This document shows positions 10,921-22,500 of a stretch of DNA of 64,000 nucleotides, piece after piece. This DNA comes from Mucor mucedo (lineage: Eukaryota > Mucoromycota > Mucoromycetes > Mucorales > Mucoraceae): the NCBI RefSeq assembly GCF_025094135.1, contig NW_026252293.1, positions 1 through 64,000 on the forward strand, in the 5' to 3' direction. A program made the translations under genes and the position numbers. The stretch's first letter is position 1. Each line of letters starts with the position of its first letter. The notes beneath the pieces were generated by a model. The model saw only the letters and a program-made list of their open reading frames with translations, had not been told where the DNA came from and did no database searches.

Positions 10921-11935
10921 TCAAATCCTTTAAGAAAATGAACTATGAAATTAAAACAACCTTTGATGTTGCATATCAGCATACGCTTGTATACTGCTAT
11001 ACAACGTCTCCTACTACGAGTACATACTTCTATATTAAAGATTGCATACTTGGTCTAAATACAATATACGAAAGAAAGTTGCATACAGAATGCTATACAC
11101 CTGAGTTAGGATATCACTGATAGAGAGGAGAATTTTGTCAGACCAAATCAAGAATTATAAGAAAAACTTAGTAATAATAGTTCTCTCAATGGATTAGCTA
11201 CCCAGAGAAAGAATAGAACAGCTATTAATATAAAATAGTTCATTTACGTATATACCAGTATAATTATTCTGCGATAAACAGTATAAAAAAATAATATACG
11301 AATTAATGGATACCTATCTTCTACTGCCAAATATACAAATATCGATAAGACACTTTATATTTAGGATCGTATATTATTCATTTCAAAGATAATGAATAAA
11401 TGATCATCTACCACTAATATGTTCTATTATCAAATACACTTGACAAACAAGTATGCAGCTTTTACAGTAACCTTTGCATGATCTGATAAATAAGTGTCTC
11501 GTAATACTAAAGATTTATTAGAATACTCATGCTCCCGATCCACTGATATGAGACAACGTTAACTGGAAACAGTTCTAGCGGGTAGTATCCATTCAACCCA
11601 AGGCGGGAAACAAAGTATAGATCTATTCCAAAACCAGAAAGGTTGACTTATCATTAAAACTCAGGAGAGTTTTGCAATATAAAAAGGATCAATTATTTCA
11701 CAGCAGCAGAGTTCTTTTAGTCTATTTTTACCCCTAATAAAAATATACTTTTCTATGTAATATTTTGTCAAATACCACAACCACAGCTGGTAAAAGTGTA
11801 CCAGTTGAACACCATATAGCATTTATTCAACATTCAGTTAATCAGTTGGATAATTGTCCCAAAAAAATTCGCACATAACTCACACCTAATCAAAATAAAT
11901 AATTTTTAGAAATATGCCAATTCGTTTTATAAAAG
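10921..11935. other. Non-coding, AT-rich
   Basis: Only short open frames with no protein-like character. No repeat or RNA gene is seen. Confidence 0.45.
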
Positions 11936-12037
11936 GTGACCAATTGAAGTTTAAAGAAGTGACCTATTGAAGTTCAAAAAAGTTCTAAAATTTAATCAAT
12001 GTGTTCAAAAAGTGTCCAATTGAGGGCGGACGCACTG
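11936..12037 (-). mobile_element. Single Tc1/mariner-type terminus
   Basis: Read on the minus strand from 12,037, the sequence starts CAGTGCGTCCGCCCTCAATT and is flanked by TA. This is the usual look of a Tc1/mariner end (CAGTGCGTCC). Inside it are repeated TTCAATAGGTCAC / TTCAATTGGTCAC segments. No second end was found within 2 kb to the left, so this is a solo or truncated terminus. Confidence 0.5.
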
Positions 12038-12089
12038 TATTATATTTTTTCATTAATTTGTAGCTAATATTCGTAATGCTGATCCTTCC

Positions 12090-12790
12090 ATGGAACCTGC
12101 CACCAGCCGTGCTCGCACTGACGAAGGTAAGCTTTGAACGTTTATCAATCATTTTCTTTTAATACATTACTCATATTTAGATTACATTCTCCAATATAGA
12201 AACTGTCGAAGTTACTTTGGAGCAATTTATGTCCAACTACCATGCTGCTAGCTCTCTTGAAAGCATTTCTCAGGCTGCTTTGAACCATTTGCTGGTGAAA
12301 ACGTTTGTCCGTGGACATGTCAACGGCCAACCCCAACCCGTAGGTCTCTCTTCGTTCATTGTCAATTCGCAGCCCGAGTTCCTTTTCGACGTCGACTCTT
12401 TTGTGTACGTCTGCGACTGGGCCCAGCCACATCATAACATTCCTTTCACCTTCGCGAATTTCGATGTGTATTTTCGACCAAACTTTAATTATTCCGTTAA
12501 GAAGAACTTAGGCCTTGCCTGCTACTACAATGATGCCCCTTTTGGTTCCGGCAAGCTAAGTGCTTGCCCGAATGTTAACTTGGCCTGTTGCGGAGGTTTC
12601 TTTGTAAGTGTTACAGTCAAGTATTTTTTGAAAATATACAGTCATCTAATTTATTTTTTATTTTTACTAGGTCAATGCCTGTTTTCCTGCCTTGCGTCAG
12701 TACTATTGCGGTACCGCCAATCGTTCCGTAATTGTAGGCGCTAACGGTGGCTATGTCCTCAATTATAAGTCTGGTATTAGATCCGGTTAA
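12090..12790 (+). CDS. Unrecognised three-exon protein
   Basis: Exons 12,090-12,126, 12,200-12,603 and 12,671-12,790 join in frame through GT-AG introns to give 186 residues from the ATG at 12,090. An acceptor at 12,063 suggests a further upstream exon that may be lost, since a transposon terminus ends only about 25 bp before it. The protein is rich in aromatic residues, with a Cys-rich stretch (ACPNVNLACCGG) and a Gly-rich end (VIVGANGGYVLNYKSGIRSG). Codon use is C-rich for this window. No domain is recognised. It could be a lineage-specific host gene caught among transposons, or a transposon-borne gene. Confidence 0.5.
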
Positions 12791-12999
12791 ACAAAAATTT
12801 TAGATCCGACAGACACTATTAATTCACACCCGTTTGTAATTTAGGTTTTTTAAAAACCAGTTGTCGGTCCGGGAGACCCTTATAGTAATATTTAACATAG
12901 CATAACTTCATGAAAAAAGTAAACTTTACATTTTACTCATTTATGAACAATTGTTTTTGTTCCTGGACTTTTTTTTATAGTTTTCACTCTTGAAAAGGG

Positions 13000-13570
13000 G
13001 CACTAACCTTGGCTATGAATAGCGATAATGATCAATATATGGTCGGGATATGCTTTTAGAATAGAATATTCTGGTCTAATATTGTTCTACGAATCAATTT
13101 ACGTTTTACTAACTAAAAATTTGTTTTGAGTATCAGCTTTTTTGAAAACGTAACATTGTCGATAATGAGCAGAATGATCAATATATCGTCTGGATTTTAT
13201 TTTAGAACGAGGTGTCTCAGTTTAATATTTCTCTACGTATCAAATTGAATTATATTAACTAAATGGCCGCCATGGGTATGAGAATTTTTGAAAATATAAC
13301 ATTTGTAATATTGTCTATAATGGAAAGAATATTTAATACATGGCCAAGAATTTATTTTGGAACAAGATGTAGTTCTACGTATCAACGTACGTCGTGTTAA
13401 TTCGAAAGTCACACTGAGTATGGGCATTTCGTAATATTTTCTGTGAATGGAAAGAATGGTCGATAAGTCGTCGTGATTTTATTTTAGAGTAGAATGTCAC
13501 AGTTTAATGTTCTTCTACGTATTAATTTACGGTATAATAATTTAAAAGTCGCCATAAGATAAGCCTTTTC
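13000..13570. repeat. Diverged tandem repeat, about four units of 130-155 bp
   Basis: Units contain GAATGATCAATATATCGTC, then TTTTATTTTAGAAC, then a TTCTACGTATCAA-like segment, at roughly 13,022, 13,169, 13,326 and 13,454. Similarity between units is patchy, so the array is old. No gene is present between 12,791 and 13,884. Confidence 0.6.
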
Positions 13571-13712
13571 TAAAAATGTTACAAATCGTTAAAATTGTTA
13601 AAAAGTTTTTACTAAGGGTCTCATTCCCAGGGCACTAAAGCCATGTGCTATTTCCTAACATGAAACAGATGTGTAATATCCGATGTCTAAGAGACAATAA
13701 ATTCAATCAAAT

Positions 13713-13800
13713 ACGAGGTTTTTTCAAACCAAACCTCCGTTTGGGTAAAATTTTTGACCTTCACTATGGTTTGGTACGCTGCGCTTTGAAAAAATCTCGT
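13713..13800. mobile_element. MITE-like element, copy 2 (88 bp)
   Basis: Reverse-orientation relative of the block at 8394-8508. It starts ACGAGGTTTTTTCAAA and ends TTTGAAAAAATCTCGT, with the shared interior CACTATGGTTTGGTACGCTG. It lacks the internal duplication of copy 1, and its arms have drifted slightly. Confidence 0.65.
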
Positions 13801-13884
13801 GCTGCCGCAGGCCTGTTAAAAACGAATAGCGAATAAAAGTTTATTTAAATAATAGAATATGTGGATGTGATAGAATAAAGAATA

Positions 13885-14118
13885 TTAATTTCGAAATATT
13901 TCAGTGTAAACAACATTTGATGTGTATAATCCTTCTACATTTTCAATAGTTGATATTTCTTTAGGAACTGAAATTCTTATGTCACTGGGTTTTTTGACTC
14001 GCGATAATGCTACATACAGCTGTCCATGAGAGAAAACAGGTGTTGGAAGATATAGACCAACGGAATCTAATGTCTGGCCTTGTGATTTGTTGATTGTCAT
14101 TGCTGTTGAGGATGTCAT
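13885..14118 (-). pseudogene. Helitron helicase, C-terminal fragment
   Basis: The minus strand encodes AMTINKSQGQTLDSVGLYL then PVFSHGQLYVALSRV, which are motifs V and VI of the PIF1-like helicase of Helitrons. The intact copy at 19,583-24,102 has the same block (AMTINKSQGQSLKK, HGQLYVALSRA). The frame is lost immediately upstream of these motifs. A Walker B fragment of the same kind of protein lies at about 16,828-16,950 on the same strand, so both are pieces of one dead Helitron split by later insertions. Confidence 0.8.
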
Positions 14119-14641
14119 AGATTATAATAAAAGAATCATCACATTTACATAATTATGGATGATCATGTATAAATATTCATGGCTCACACTTCGCCCCATT
14201 TGTTATCATCAAAACCGTTGGTGTCTGTGCACAAGGTGATCTGCCTTGTGACGAGTAAAGTATTATAATACCATAAAAGTATGGTACAATCCCATAGGCG
14301 GAATATTACACGCACTAAACTTTCTCTTTGGCATTTACGTAATGTCACCTGCGGAAATGAATTTAGATCCTCACGTGCTTTTGTCTTTACTTTGTAAGGC
14401 AGGAGTTACTTCATAACATATTTATTTAAACAGACATTACGTATAAAATTATATCATATTCCTCTAACGCGTCCTATATATTATCCGAAAGCCATATAAT
14501 CATTTAGTATAAATACCTGTAGTTTTTCCTAGTAGAATTCCTTAATCTAAATTTTCTCGAAATAAAAGATATACACAGTTCCAACAGTATTTTCTTTTGC
14601 TACCTTAATTTACATTTTTATCTCCATCCCAAACAAAAGCC

Positions 14642-15951
14642 ATGAATTATTACAAAGCAAAGTTTTCTGAATATGGCTTTGATGACAACGTGAATCATTT
14701 GGGCAGGAGAACCATCTTAAAGCCAGACACCTCTTACACGGTCCAGCACGTTGTCGATTCAACAAAGAAATATTTCAAAGGTCTCGATGGTTCTGTCGAT
14801 TATGACAACAACGATGAAGCTTTGTTGGGTTTAGATGGTAAAGCACAAAAGGCGTATCACAATACTCACCATCTTTGTCGAGAATGTTTGGCTGCACACC
14901 TCGGTGACAGATCTGTTGTTAATGGCGTCAATTGGTCGAAACTTACTAAACATGAACGAAAAGAGATTATGTATATAATTGAGAGCATTGTCTACTATTG
15001 GAACAAACGCTCTGGTGATTCAGGGATTCCACCCGAGGATGATGCTGCCAGTCGTATCTTTGATCTTGATGTTAATACGCCAATGGTTCCATTGCGTCTT
15101 GCAGACGCAAACTGGATCGCTTGTGAGATGGTGAAGTCTTTATTGTCGAACAAAAAAAAAAGATGTACGTAAGATTTAACAGTTATAAGAATTATCTATA
15201 AATTAACCTTATGGCTTTTTAGCGCAAAATTAATCACAATCTTTTTGACAATGTTCGTGAGCCCCTTTCCGGATCGATGTTGGGTGGTATGGCTAACCTC
15301 CGTGTTAATTCAAGTAATGCCTCTGGTCCCTCTCTTTCATCTTTTACGCGTACCATGTCCACGGATGACAATGCTTTCGAGGATATTCCGATGGAAGCTT
15401 ACTCGATCACAGACGATGAAATTGTTCCAACTTTCTCTGTTCCCTCTAAGCCACCTACCTCATCTAAGCCACCTACCTCATCTAAGCCACCTACCTCATC
15501 TATGCCACCTACTCCATCTATGCCATCTATGCCACCTACTCCATCTATGCCATCTATGCCACCTATACCAACTATGCCAACCTTCACATCAGTACCCTCT
15601 CCCACTTCTGAATTTTTCGCATCTACCTCTCCCCCGACATATTCCTCGCTTCCAGTCATACCTCGCCCTTCACCTTCTTTACCATATCCTTCAGTTTCAT
15701 TACCCCCCTCTGGCCCCATGGCTTCATCTACTCCTTCTGGCTCGTCTGCTGTCTCTACTTCTGTACATGTCTCTACTTCTGTACCTGCCTCTACTTCTGT
15801 GCCTGTCTCTACTTCTGTGCCTGTCTCTTTGGATGTTGGTAACAAAAACAGCAAGAATAACAAAAGAAAAGCCAATGAAGCAAAACCAAGGCCAGATAAG
15901 CGCCTTCCAAGAACGTTTCGTAGTTTAGGTGGGGAATTATTTTCTCTCTGA
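14642..15951 (+). CDS. Transposon accessory protein with Pro/Ser/Thr repeats (frameshifted at an A10 run)
   Basis: The first exon starts at ATG 14,642 and encodes a domain with NGVNWSKLTKHERKEIMYII and VPLRLADANWIACEMV. It aligns with the minus-strand protein at 25,256-26,502 (NGVIWRGIPANEQNEVLYMF, MLPMHLANKNWISKNMI). The second exon begins at about 15,224 and encodes GSMLGGMANLRVNSS, a long run of PPTSSKPP / MPPTPSMPS / STSVPVSTSV repeats and a basic tail (NKNSKNNKRKANEAK). The two exons join in frame only if the A10 run at about 15,152-15,161 has one A fewer (then splicing at GTACGT). This is either a real frameshift or a base-calling error. Likely the second gene of a CACTA-like element whose right end is at about 16,827. 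Confidence 0.6.
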
Positions 15952-16676
15952 GTTTTAACCTGCCTTATTTAAAACTTTTTTTTCCTTTTTTTTTCTTTTT
16001 TTCTCTCTTCTCTCTTCTTTCTTCTTTCTTCTTTCTTTAAATAAAAAAAATAATAGTAAGTCTATAAATGTTATTATGTTCAGTCATACTGTATTTGAGC
16101 CAGCTATAAAACTAACACGATATATAGTTTTTTGTAAAAGGTGTATTTTTATCATGTCTATTCAAGCACTTGTTAAATAAGCGACATCCTTTAAGGTAAA
16201 CGCTACTATTATAATATTATTATCTGTTTGTTATCCATTTTATTAACTCAATTCTAACCATAGTTATACAGGTATGGTGTGGTAAGTGCATCGCCAAGTC
16301 CACTGGTTTATTTTTAAGGTATTTATTATAATCATAACAACATGTGTGCTTGTTATTAACATTATTATTCGTAGGTAAGTACTTCTGGCCGTGTCCTTTC
16401 GTTTTGAACAATAGCAGTCTGCTCTGTTAGTTAGTCTGGATAGATCTACGTGGGGTTTACACCGTTTTTTTTTCTGCAATATCTATAATTACTCTTCGTG
16501 TTTTTATTTAAATAAAAGTGTTTTTTTTCAATATATACAATCCTAAATTTCAATATGTGCAAGGGTAGCAACCCATGAAATGTGTACGCTAGTCGTATTT
16601 TTAGCCAATACCATTCTTTTAAATAATAAGGTTACTACGTTACTATTTGCTGAAACTATAGCTTGTACTCGTCAGT
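15952..16676. other. Non-coding 3' flank of the accessory gene
   Basis: Contains a pyrimidine-rich TTTTC tract and AATAAA-like signals just after the stop. The minus strand at about 16,560-16,670 can be read as a short helicase-like stretch without strong motifs. Nothing else is recognised. Confidence 0.4.
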
Positions 16677-16827
16677 ATCGGTCCAAAAATTCGACGGATT
16701 ATTTAAAAAATCCGTTCAAAAATTCGACCGATTTTTTAAATAATCGGTCCAATTTTTGGACCGCGACCGCCGGTCTAACTTTTTCAAAATCTTTTCAAAA
16801 ATTGGACCGATAAAAAGTTTCACAGTG
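16677..16827. repeat. GGTCCAA/TTGGACC palindromic terminus of a CACTA-like element
   Basis: Bounded by ATCGGTCCAAAAATT and AAAATTGGACCGAT, with inner inverted copies of the same word and GGACCGCGACCGCCGG. Read on the minus strand from 16,827 the outermost bases are CACTGTGAAACTTTTTATCG. This resembles the CACCGCAAATTTTTTTTCCG terminus at 31,874. GGACCG-type words also occur at both ends of the 31,874-34,483 element. Confidence 0.5.
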
Positions 16828-16950
16828 ATCTCGTAAACTTCGATCAACAGTTTCCAGAACATCACGACTAATCATTGAAGCTTCATCCCAAACTATAATT
16901 GTTGATGATGCTATTATTGCCGCGTTGTTACTCCTGTTGTGATCGAGCTT
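16828..16950 (-). pseudogene. Helitron helicase, Walker B fragment
   Basis: The minus strand encodes NAAIIASSTIIVWDEASMIS followed by RDVLETVDRSLRD. This matches the Walker B block of Helitron PIF1-like helicases; the near-intact copy has TALIIWDEVPM and FEAVDRTFRD. The similarity stops exactly where the CACTGTG terminus begins. In an intact Helitron this block lies about 0.9 kb from the C-terminal motifs, but here it is 2.8 kb away, which fits an insertion with some loss. Confidence 0.75.
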
Positions 16951-18463
16951 ATATACAGATATAACTCTATCATCAACTCTTTCTTTCTTATTTGATAACC
17001 TTTCTATAAATCATTATTGCATTACTCTTTAAATCAAATACATGCTATTATACTCTATTTACTACGCATTGATTACTCATCAATATATAGAAAACAATAG
17101 TCATACATTTATTCCAGATAATACAATCCAATGATATGATCGCTCGTCAATGACAAGATTCTCGAAGGTACCATGAGATGCTCGATCTTTAATCGACAAT
17201 ACGCCTATTGCATATTTGACAGGTTTCAATTTAATGATTGATATTCAGCCAGCCCTTAATATGTATATAAGGAACCCAATTTATTGTATAATAAAGACTT
17301 GCGTTTATTTTTGCAGTTTGATAATTTTACTTCGTCAAATTTCGTTATTCTATTCGTAATTCGTTGTTTTATCTCTCGAATTTCTCAACTCCTGTTTTGC
17401 ATGGAGAACAAAATAAAAATAAACCAAAAGTGATATTGTTAGAACTTGGATACCACTTTATTATGGACGAAAAAAATTTAATTAAAAACGTATTAAAAAT
17501 GTATTCAAAATGTATTAAAAAATGTCTTGATGGTCTATGAGAAAAAACTATAGATATTTATATAAAGAACTGAGATAGTTCTAGGGAGAATAGTAAGCGC
17601 CTTATTGGATCATGATGTAATAATCTGGTGATAGTAAATAATCAACATGTCTTTAAATTTAGCCCTTCCATACTGAGTATATAAATATTAGTCAGAGGGA
17701 TCAACAGTTATAACATCAAATGACAAGAGTAATATTTGTGCTCAGTATTTATTAATATTCTATAGTCCAGGCCCATTCGATTGTATTGCTTTTGCAGAAT
17801 AAATATTTACTCGCCACAGGGATGTGCCCTGTGTACAGACTCCAACGGTAGGATGAGAACAAGTGGGGTAATGCGTGATTCATGATAAACTTTTATATTT
17901 ATTATCCATCCATAATGTGATGTGACAATTAACTTTATTATTATATCTATGATATCCTCAACAACTCCTCGGCTTTAAAAAACACATTGACGCTTGATTA
18001 CAATGTAAGGGGATACCGAATCTTGAATGTGCTGTACGACCACTGTAGTAAAAGTAGACTTTAAGAGAGAATAGTTTTACAGAAAAAAAATAGATAAAAA
18101 ACAAAGAGAATACAATTATAAGTCTTGTACATTTATTTGTATAAAAATGGATTAAGAGCTAACTAGACGGGCAGGTTTGCCCTGATATTTATAGAAGATT
18201 TAAGATATTGTGGCTTGTACTTTTGACAGCTCAGATCCATCGTAGTTTTATATGATGGACCATTTATTTGGTTTATTGAAGATCGTAAGATAGCTGTCCT
18301 TGATTTATTATTGTTCCTTAAATTCTCTGATCTCTCATTGGTCGGAGCCTAGACTTGTGTTGTAATGAAGAAATTTCCATGAAGCCGGGTTACTTTCTCC
18401 CAATCTTTTATCCGTGAAACATCTTTCCTTTTGTAGACAGTAGCATTTATTATGTGGTTTTAG
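16951..18463. other. Non-coding, AT-rich
   Basis: No protein-like frame, no inverted repeat pair and no RNA gene recognised. It may hold upstream exons of the split gene that starts about 18,464, but none can be defined. Confidence 0.4.
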
Positions 18464-18863
18464 CTCAAATTTTATAGTTGTTTCTACATAATGACACGAT
18501 GTTACAGATGTAAGAATGCTACCAAGCAGCATTTTCTTAACAGATTCGACTCTAGAATTATCAGACAGCTCCCGTTGCGTGTTCAAGCGGACTATCCTGC
18601 TCTTTTAACTCATAAGTCTGGGATATCCAAAGATTTAGCCACGTTGATGCGTCCATTGTTCCAAAATTCCGTAGGTCCTGTGAGATTATCAAAAAATTTA
18701 AGAGAATTGCATGCCGAGCATCATGCTGCTCTCGAATTACAGTATTATGATGCTGCTTGCAGCGAGAAAAAAAACCCCAGCATCGATTCATTGTTAACGA
18801 GAAACGTACAACAAAAATTGTTACCAGAATTCTCTGAATTCTCTAACAAAGAATTATACAATG
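18464..18863 (+). pseudogene. Transposase-exonuclease fusion gene, part 1 (interrupted)
   Basis: Starting after a TTTTAG acceptor at 18,463, the frame encodes a zinc-ribbon-like start (RCYRCKNATKQHF), then LPLRVQADYPALLTHKSGIS, LATLMRPLFQNSVGPVRLSK and LELQYYDAACSEKKNPS. This is the N-terminal domain I associate with transposase-derived proteins in fungi and animals (DUF6729-like, from memory). The frame runs into the terminal repeat of a CACTA-like element at 18,864. Removing bases 18,864-31,034 (element plus one ATG copy) restores the frame into 31,035 onward, where ELYN continues as GFVPSPGYLS. The upstream start was not found. Confidence 0.8.
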
Positions 18864-18890
18864 CACCCTAAAATAAATCAGCGATCAAAA

Positions 18891-19190
18891 ATTGAAAAAT
18901 ATCGCAAACAAATTAGAACGGAAATAACGATCTTTTTTTAAAAAATATCGCGATTGGCGATATCGATAAAATTTTCTAAAATATCGTTATTGGCAATATC
19001 GATCAAATTTTCCAAAATATCACGATTGGCGATATCGATCAAACTTTCTAAAATATCGTTATTGGCAATATCGATCAAACTTTCCAAAATATCGCGATTG
19101 ACGATATCGATCCATAAATCAAAAACAATAAAAAAATATCGTTGGATGGGGTAAAAAAATGGCGTAATCGATAATCGATATAATATTACT
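18891..19190. repeat. CACTA subterminal array, ATATCG motifs
   Basis: About six imperfect units of 33 bp built on AAAATATCGCGATTGGCGAT and ATCGATCAAA, alternating between two versions (CGCGATTGGCG and CGTTATTGGCA). The opposite end (30,920-31,004) has matching words ATATCGGAGATATCGATATT and GATATCGCCAATATCGA. Each unit contains the near-palindrome CGATATCG. In plant CACTA elements such subterminal repeats bind the accessory protein TNPA; that role here is inferred. Confidence 0.75.
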
Positions 19191-19445
19191 TTTACACCCC
19201 TGCTGAATCAGGATACAGGCTTAAAATTGATACGTTTGTATATATTGGTAAAAAAAATTTTATTTATAAAAAAAAACTAAATAACTTCGAATCTGATCAT
19301 GATAGACCTCTTTAAATATAGAAAATGACCAGTAAAATATGACCAGAGACAGACATAATGAGAGGAACTACGATAGTGACCATACGAAGACCTCAGAAGA
19401 GCAGCAGTGTTCACTTACCTGCATAAAGATGGTTTACGTTAACTA

Positions 19446-19480
19446 GCTGGCTTCTCGCTCACTTCGTGAGCGGAGCCAGC
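19446..19480 (-). terminator. Helitron 3'-terminal hairpin
   Basis: Outer arms GCTGGCT / AGCCAGC and inner arms CGCTCAC / GTGAGCG enclose a three-base loop (TTC on the plus strand). The stem abuts CTAG at 19,443-19,446. In Helitrons this hairpin signals the end of rolling-circle transfer. Confidence 0.85.
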
Positions 19481-19582
19481 GTCTGAAACGCACTCAAAGT
19501 TAATAAATAAAGCCTTTATTTGTAATATATAAGGTGGGATAAAAAATGATGAGTTTGGATAAGATCTAAAATTAAAAGGGAG

Positions 19583-22500
19583 TTAGGTGCGAATGAGTAA
19601 TTCAGGATAAACAACATTTTCTGTAGTGTTTTGTTTATCTGAAAATAATACGGATATACCGTTTGCTGATGTTGCTCTGGAGAGCGCTACATATAATTGG
19701 CCATGGGTAAAAACAGGAGTTTCGAGATCAATGGCAACTTTTTTTAATGACTGTCCTTGTGATTTGTTAATAGTCATTGCAAAAGATACTTTGACTGGAA
19801 ATTGTTTTCTTGTTAATACAAATGGGAGCTGGCCTGGAAGAGTCGACAAAGTGAATCGGGGTATGAGTTCGATAAGGCCAGAACCACCCAAGATTTTTAC
19901 TTTCAAAACATATTGTCCAATTTGAAGAATTATTAGCCTAGTTCCATTGCACAAACCCCTTTCGGGATTCAAATTGCGAAGAAGCATGACAGGCAGACCA
20001 ACTTTTAGCTCTAATTTTGCTGGTGGTAGGCCAGAGGTAATCAAACTGTGAAGATACTCTTCAGGCATGCTGTCTATTGAAGACCCTGTAAGATCTGATT
20101 GTACGGTATCGGAAGAAAATAAAGTAACCTTTTCACCAACTACCTGTTCCAAAACCTTACTGTTGATTGCTTCCACATTGATATTTTTTGAACATAAGAT
20201 CGCTCTTTCTTTGAAAAAGGTACTGTTTTCAAGTGGGCGTTCAAGAACATCTTTGGGATAAATGTCTTCAATAAAAGCAGCAGAGTCAGAAAATTTGCGA
20301 ATGTACGGTGGTAATGAAATTGTCCCTTGATGATTTGAATCATAAGACATCTTTCCGATCCATTCAGCGAAGTCCTTATCCTCTTGCACTGAATTAGCCA
20401 AACGCATATTCTCTGTCAAAAAAAGTTTTTTGAGTCTTGGCCACAGAGCAGAAGACATAATTAAGGAAGCATCCACAATTTGCGGTCGATTACCGTGAGT
20501 AACTACAGGTGGGATTTGGGCAAAATCACCACCGAGAACAACAGGTACACCACCAAACAACACCGAGTCATCCGAGTCACATATGTCACGAAATGTTCTG
20601 TCTACTGCCTCAAAACAATTTCGATGCTGCATTGGAACTTCATCCCAGATAATCAAAGCGGTGTTTCTAATAAGATCAGCAAGATCACTGTTCTTTTTAA
20701 TATGACACGCGGATGAGGGAGTTATCTGTATTGGTATAGAAAAGCGGGAATGAGAGGTTCGACCACCTGGTAACAATAATGCTGCTATTCCAGAAGAAGC
20801 CACACACAACACAATTTTTCCTTGACCTCTGTAGTAGTTGCAAAGAGTATTGTAAATAAAGGTCTTTCCTGTTCCTGCGGGACCTTGCAAAAAAAAATGG
20901 GCGTTTTTGTCCCGGCTGTTGATTGATAACGTAATGGTATCGAATACTTGTCTCTGAGAACTGTTAAGCTGGTTATATTTTTCCTGAAAACTCTGTTGCT
21001 CTTCACGACTTGAGTAAGACAGTTCACCTTGAAGTAATGAATTTCCACGGATATTGGAAATGTGATCAATTAATACGTTCCATTGAAACATCGGCAAAGG
21101 CAATTGAAAAAATCGCAAAGATTTATCATGGTTTTGCAACGATTTTTCCAAAAGATACAACCCGTAGTCCAACGAACGACTGTTATTGTAAAACAATGCA
21201 TCAGGATTAAGATCGAGTAAAATGCTAAATCCTTTTTTCTCAATGGCATGATCTAAATCGTCACAAAAGCTTCCACAAAATTGTTCCCAAATATCCAATG
21301 GTGAATTTAAGCTGTTGAATAAAAGAGCTGAAACAAACATTGACCGAAGGGAAGTTCCGGATGCAAAGGAGCCAGCTTCTTCGAAACATTTCTTCCATTC
21401 CTCATCGTCTTCAATCAAGTGGAGTAACATGCAAGCTTCTCTGAACGTGCCACATTCAACATTATTAACGGTTCGTAAACCTACAAATGAGGTAGCTCCC
21501 TTGATGACAGTAAGCAATAATCTCAAATAATAACGCTCGCCTGCAGAAGGGTTGCAGTAGTACATTCTACCAATAGCGAAACGACTGTTTTTTCTTGCCT
21601 TCCAGACTTTGGCTGATTTATCCCAGACAAAAAATTCAGGAAATTGCTGATAAAGTAAGGGAATAAAATCTTCTTTGTGCTGATTGTCCGAATTCCACCT
21701 AAAAAATCCCATGAGAGTTGACCCAGTACTTTCAAGGGTTTCGTTAATTTTATCTGGCGTCCAGAGAGGATCAAAATAAACTGGCTGTTCTCCAGGTAAG
21801 TGCACAGTCAACTGGGTGACAGATGGTGTCTCTTCATGCATAGGAAATTCGAATATTCTCCAAGCTGCTTCTACGGGGCTGATATACCGACCGTTCAAAT
21901 ATTTTTCAATCTCGTCATTTTCATTTTGGAGCTGAATTGTAGTTTGATCTGGGCCTTTATAAATATATTTGTTGATATATTTGATTGCCTTGACGGTTCC
22001 ACAAACTTCAACATTGATATGGGCCTTGTATTTTTTGGAAAGGAAGGGATTGTAAGGCACAACCCAACAGTTGGTCATATGAAACTCCTCAGTTTTATGA
22101 GTTGGATGTCTGATGACATGTGATCTACCATCCATGCTCCTTCGATACAATGGGTATCCGTCATCACTTGCTACTGTTGTTGGTTGATACTGCTTTGGGA
22201 ATTTTTTTGAGCAGCTAATTTTGCCAAAAGCATCTTCAACCATACACGGAGATTTCGTGTTGATGACACCGCAAGGACCATGCATCATGTTTTTGCTAAC
22301 TACCAAATACAGATCAGGGTCGTCGTTCTTGTCAGGAATTTCTGCTGAAATAATTTTATCAATATCGGAAGGTGTATCAAACTTGTTTTCCAAGAAAAGA
22401 AGAATGTGGCAATGGGGAAGGCCACGCTTTTGATATTCAATAGTTCTGACAATACCCAAACATTTACCAAAAACGTTTTTCTTCTTTAAATCGTCAAGTA

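Noticed and set aside
15399..15875. 158-codon Glu/Gly-rich open frame on the minus strand
   Set aside because: Antisense shadow of the same repeats; period-driven, with no gene signals.
15245..15928. 227-codon His/Leu/Pro-rich open frame
   Set aside because: It is the alternative frame of the Pro/Ser/Thr repeats in the accessory gene. The other frame matches the homologue (GSMLGGMANLRVNSS against GSFLTGLENLGVNSG).
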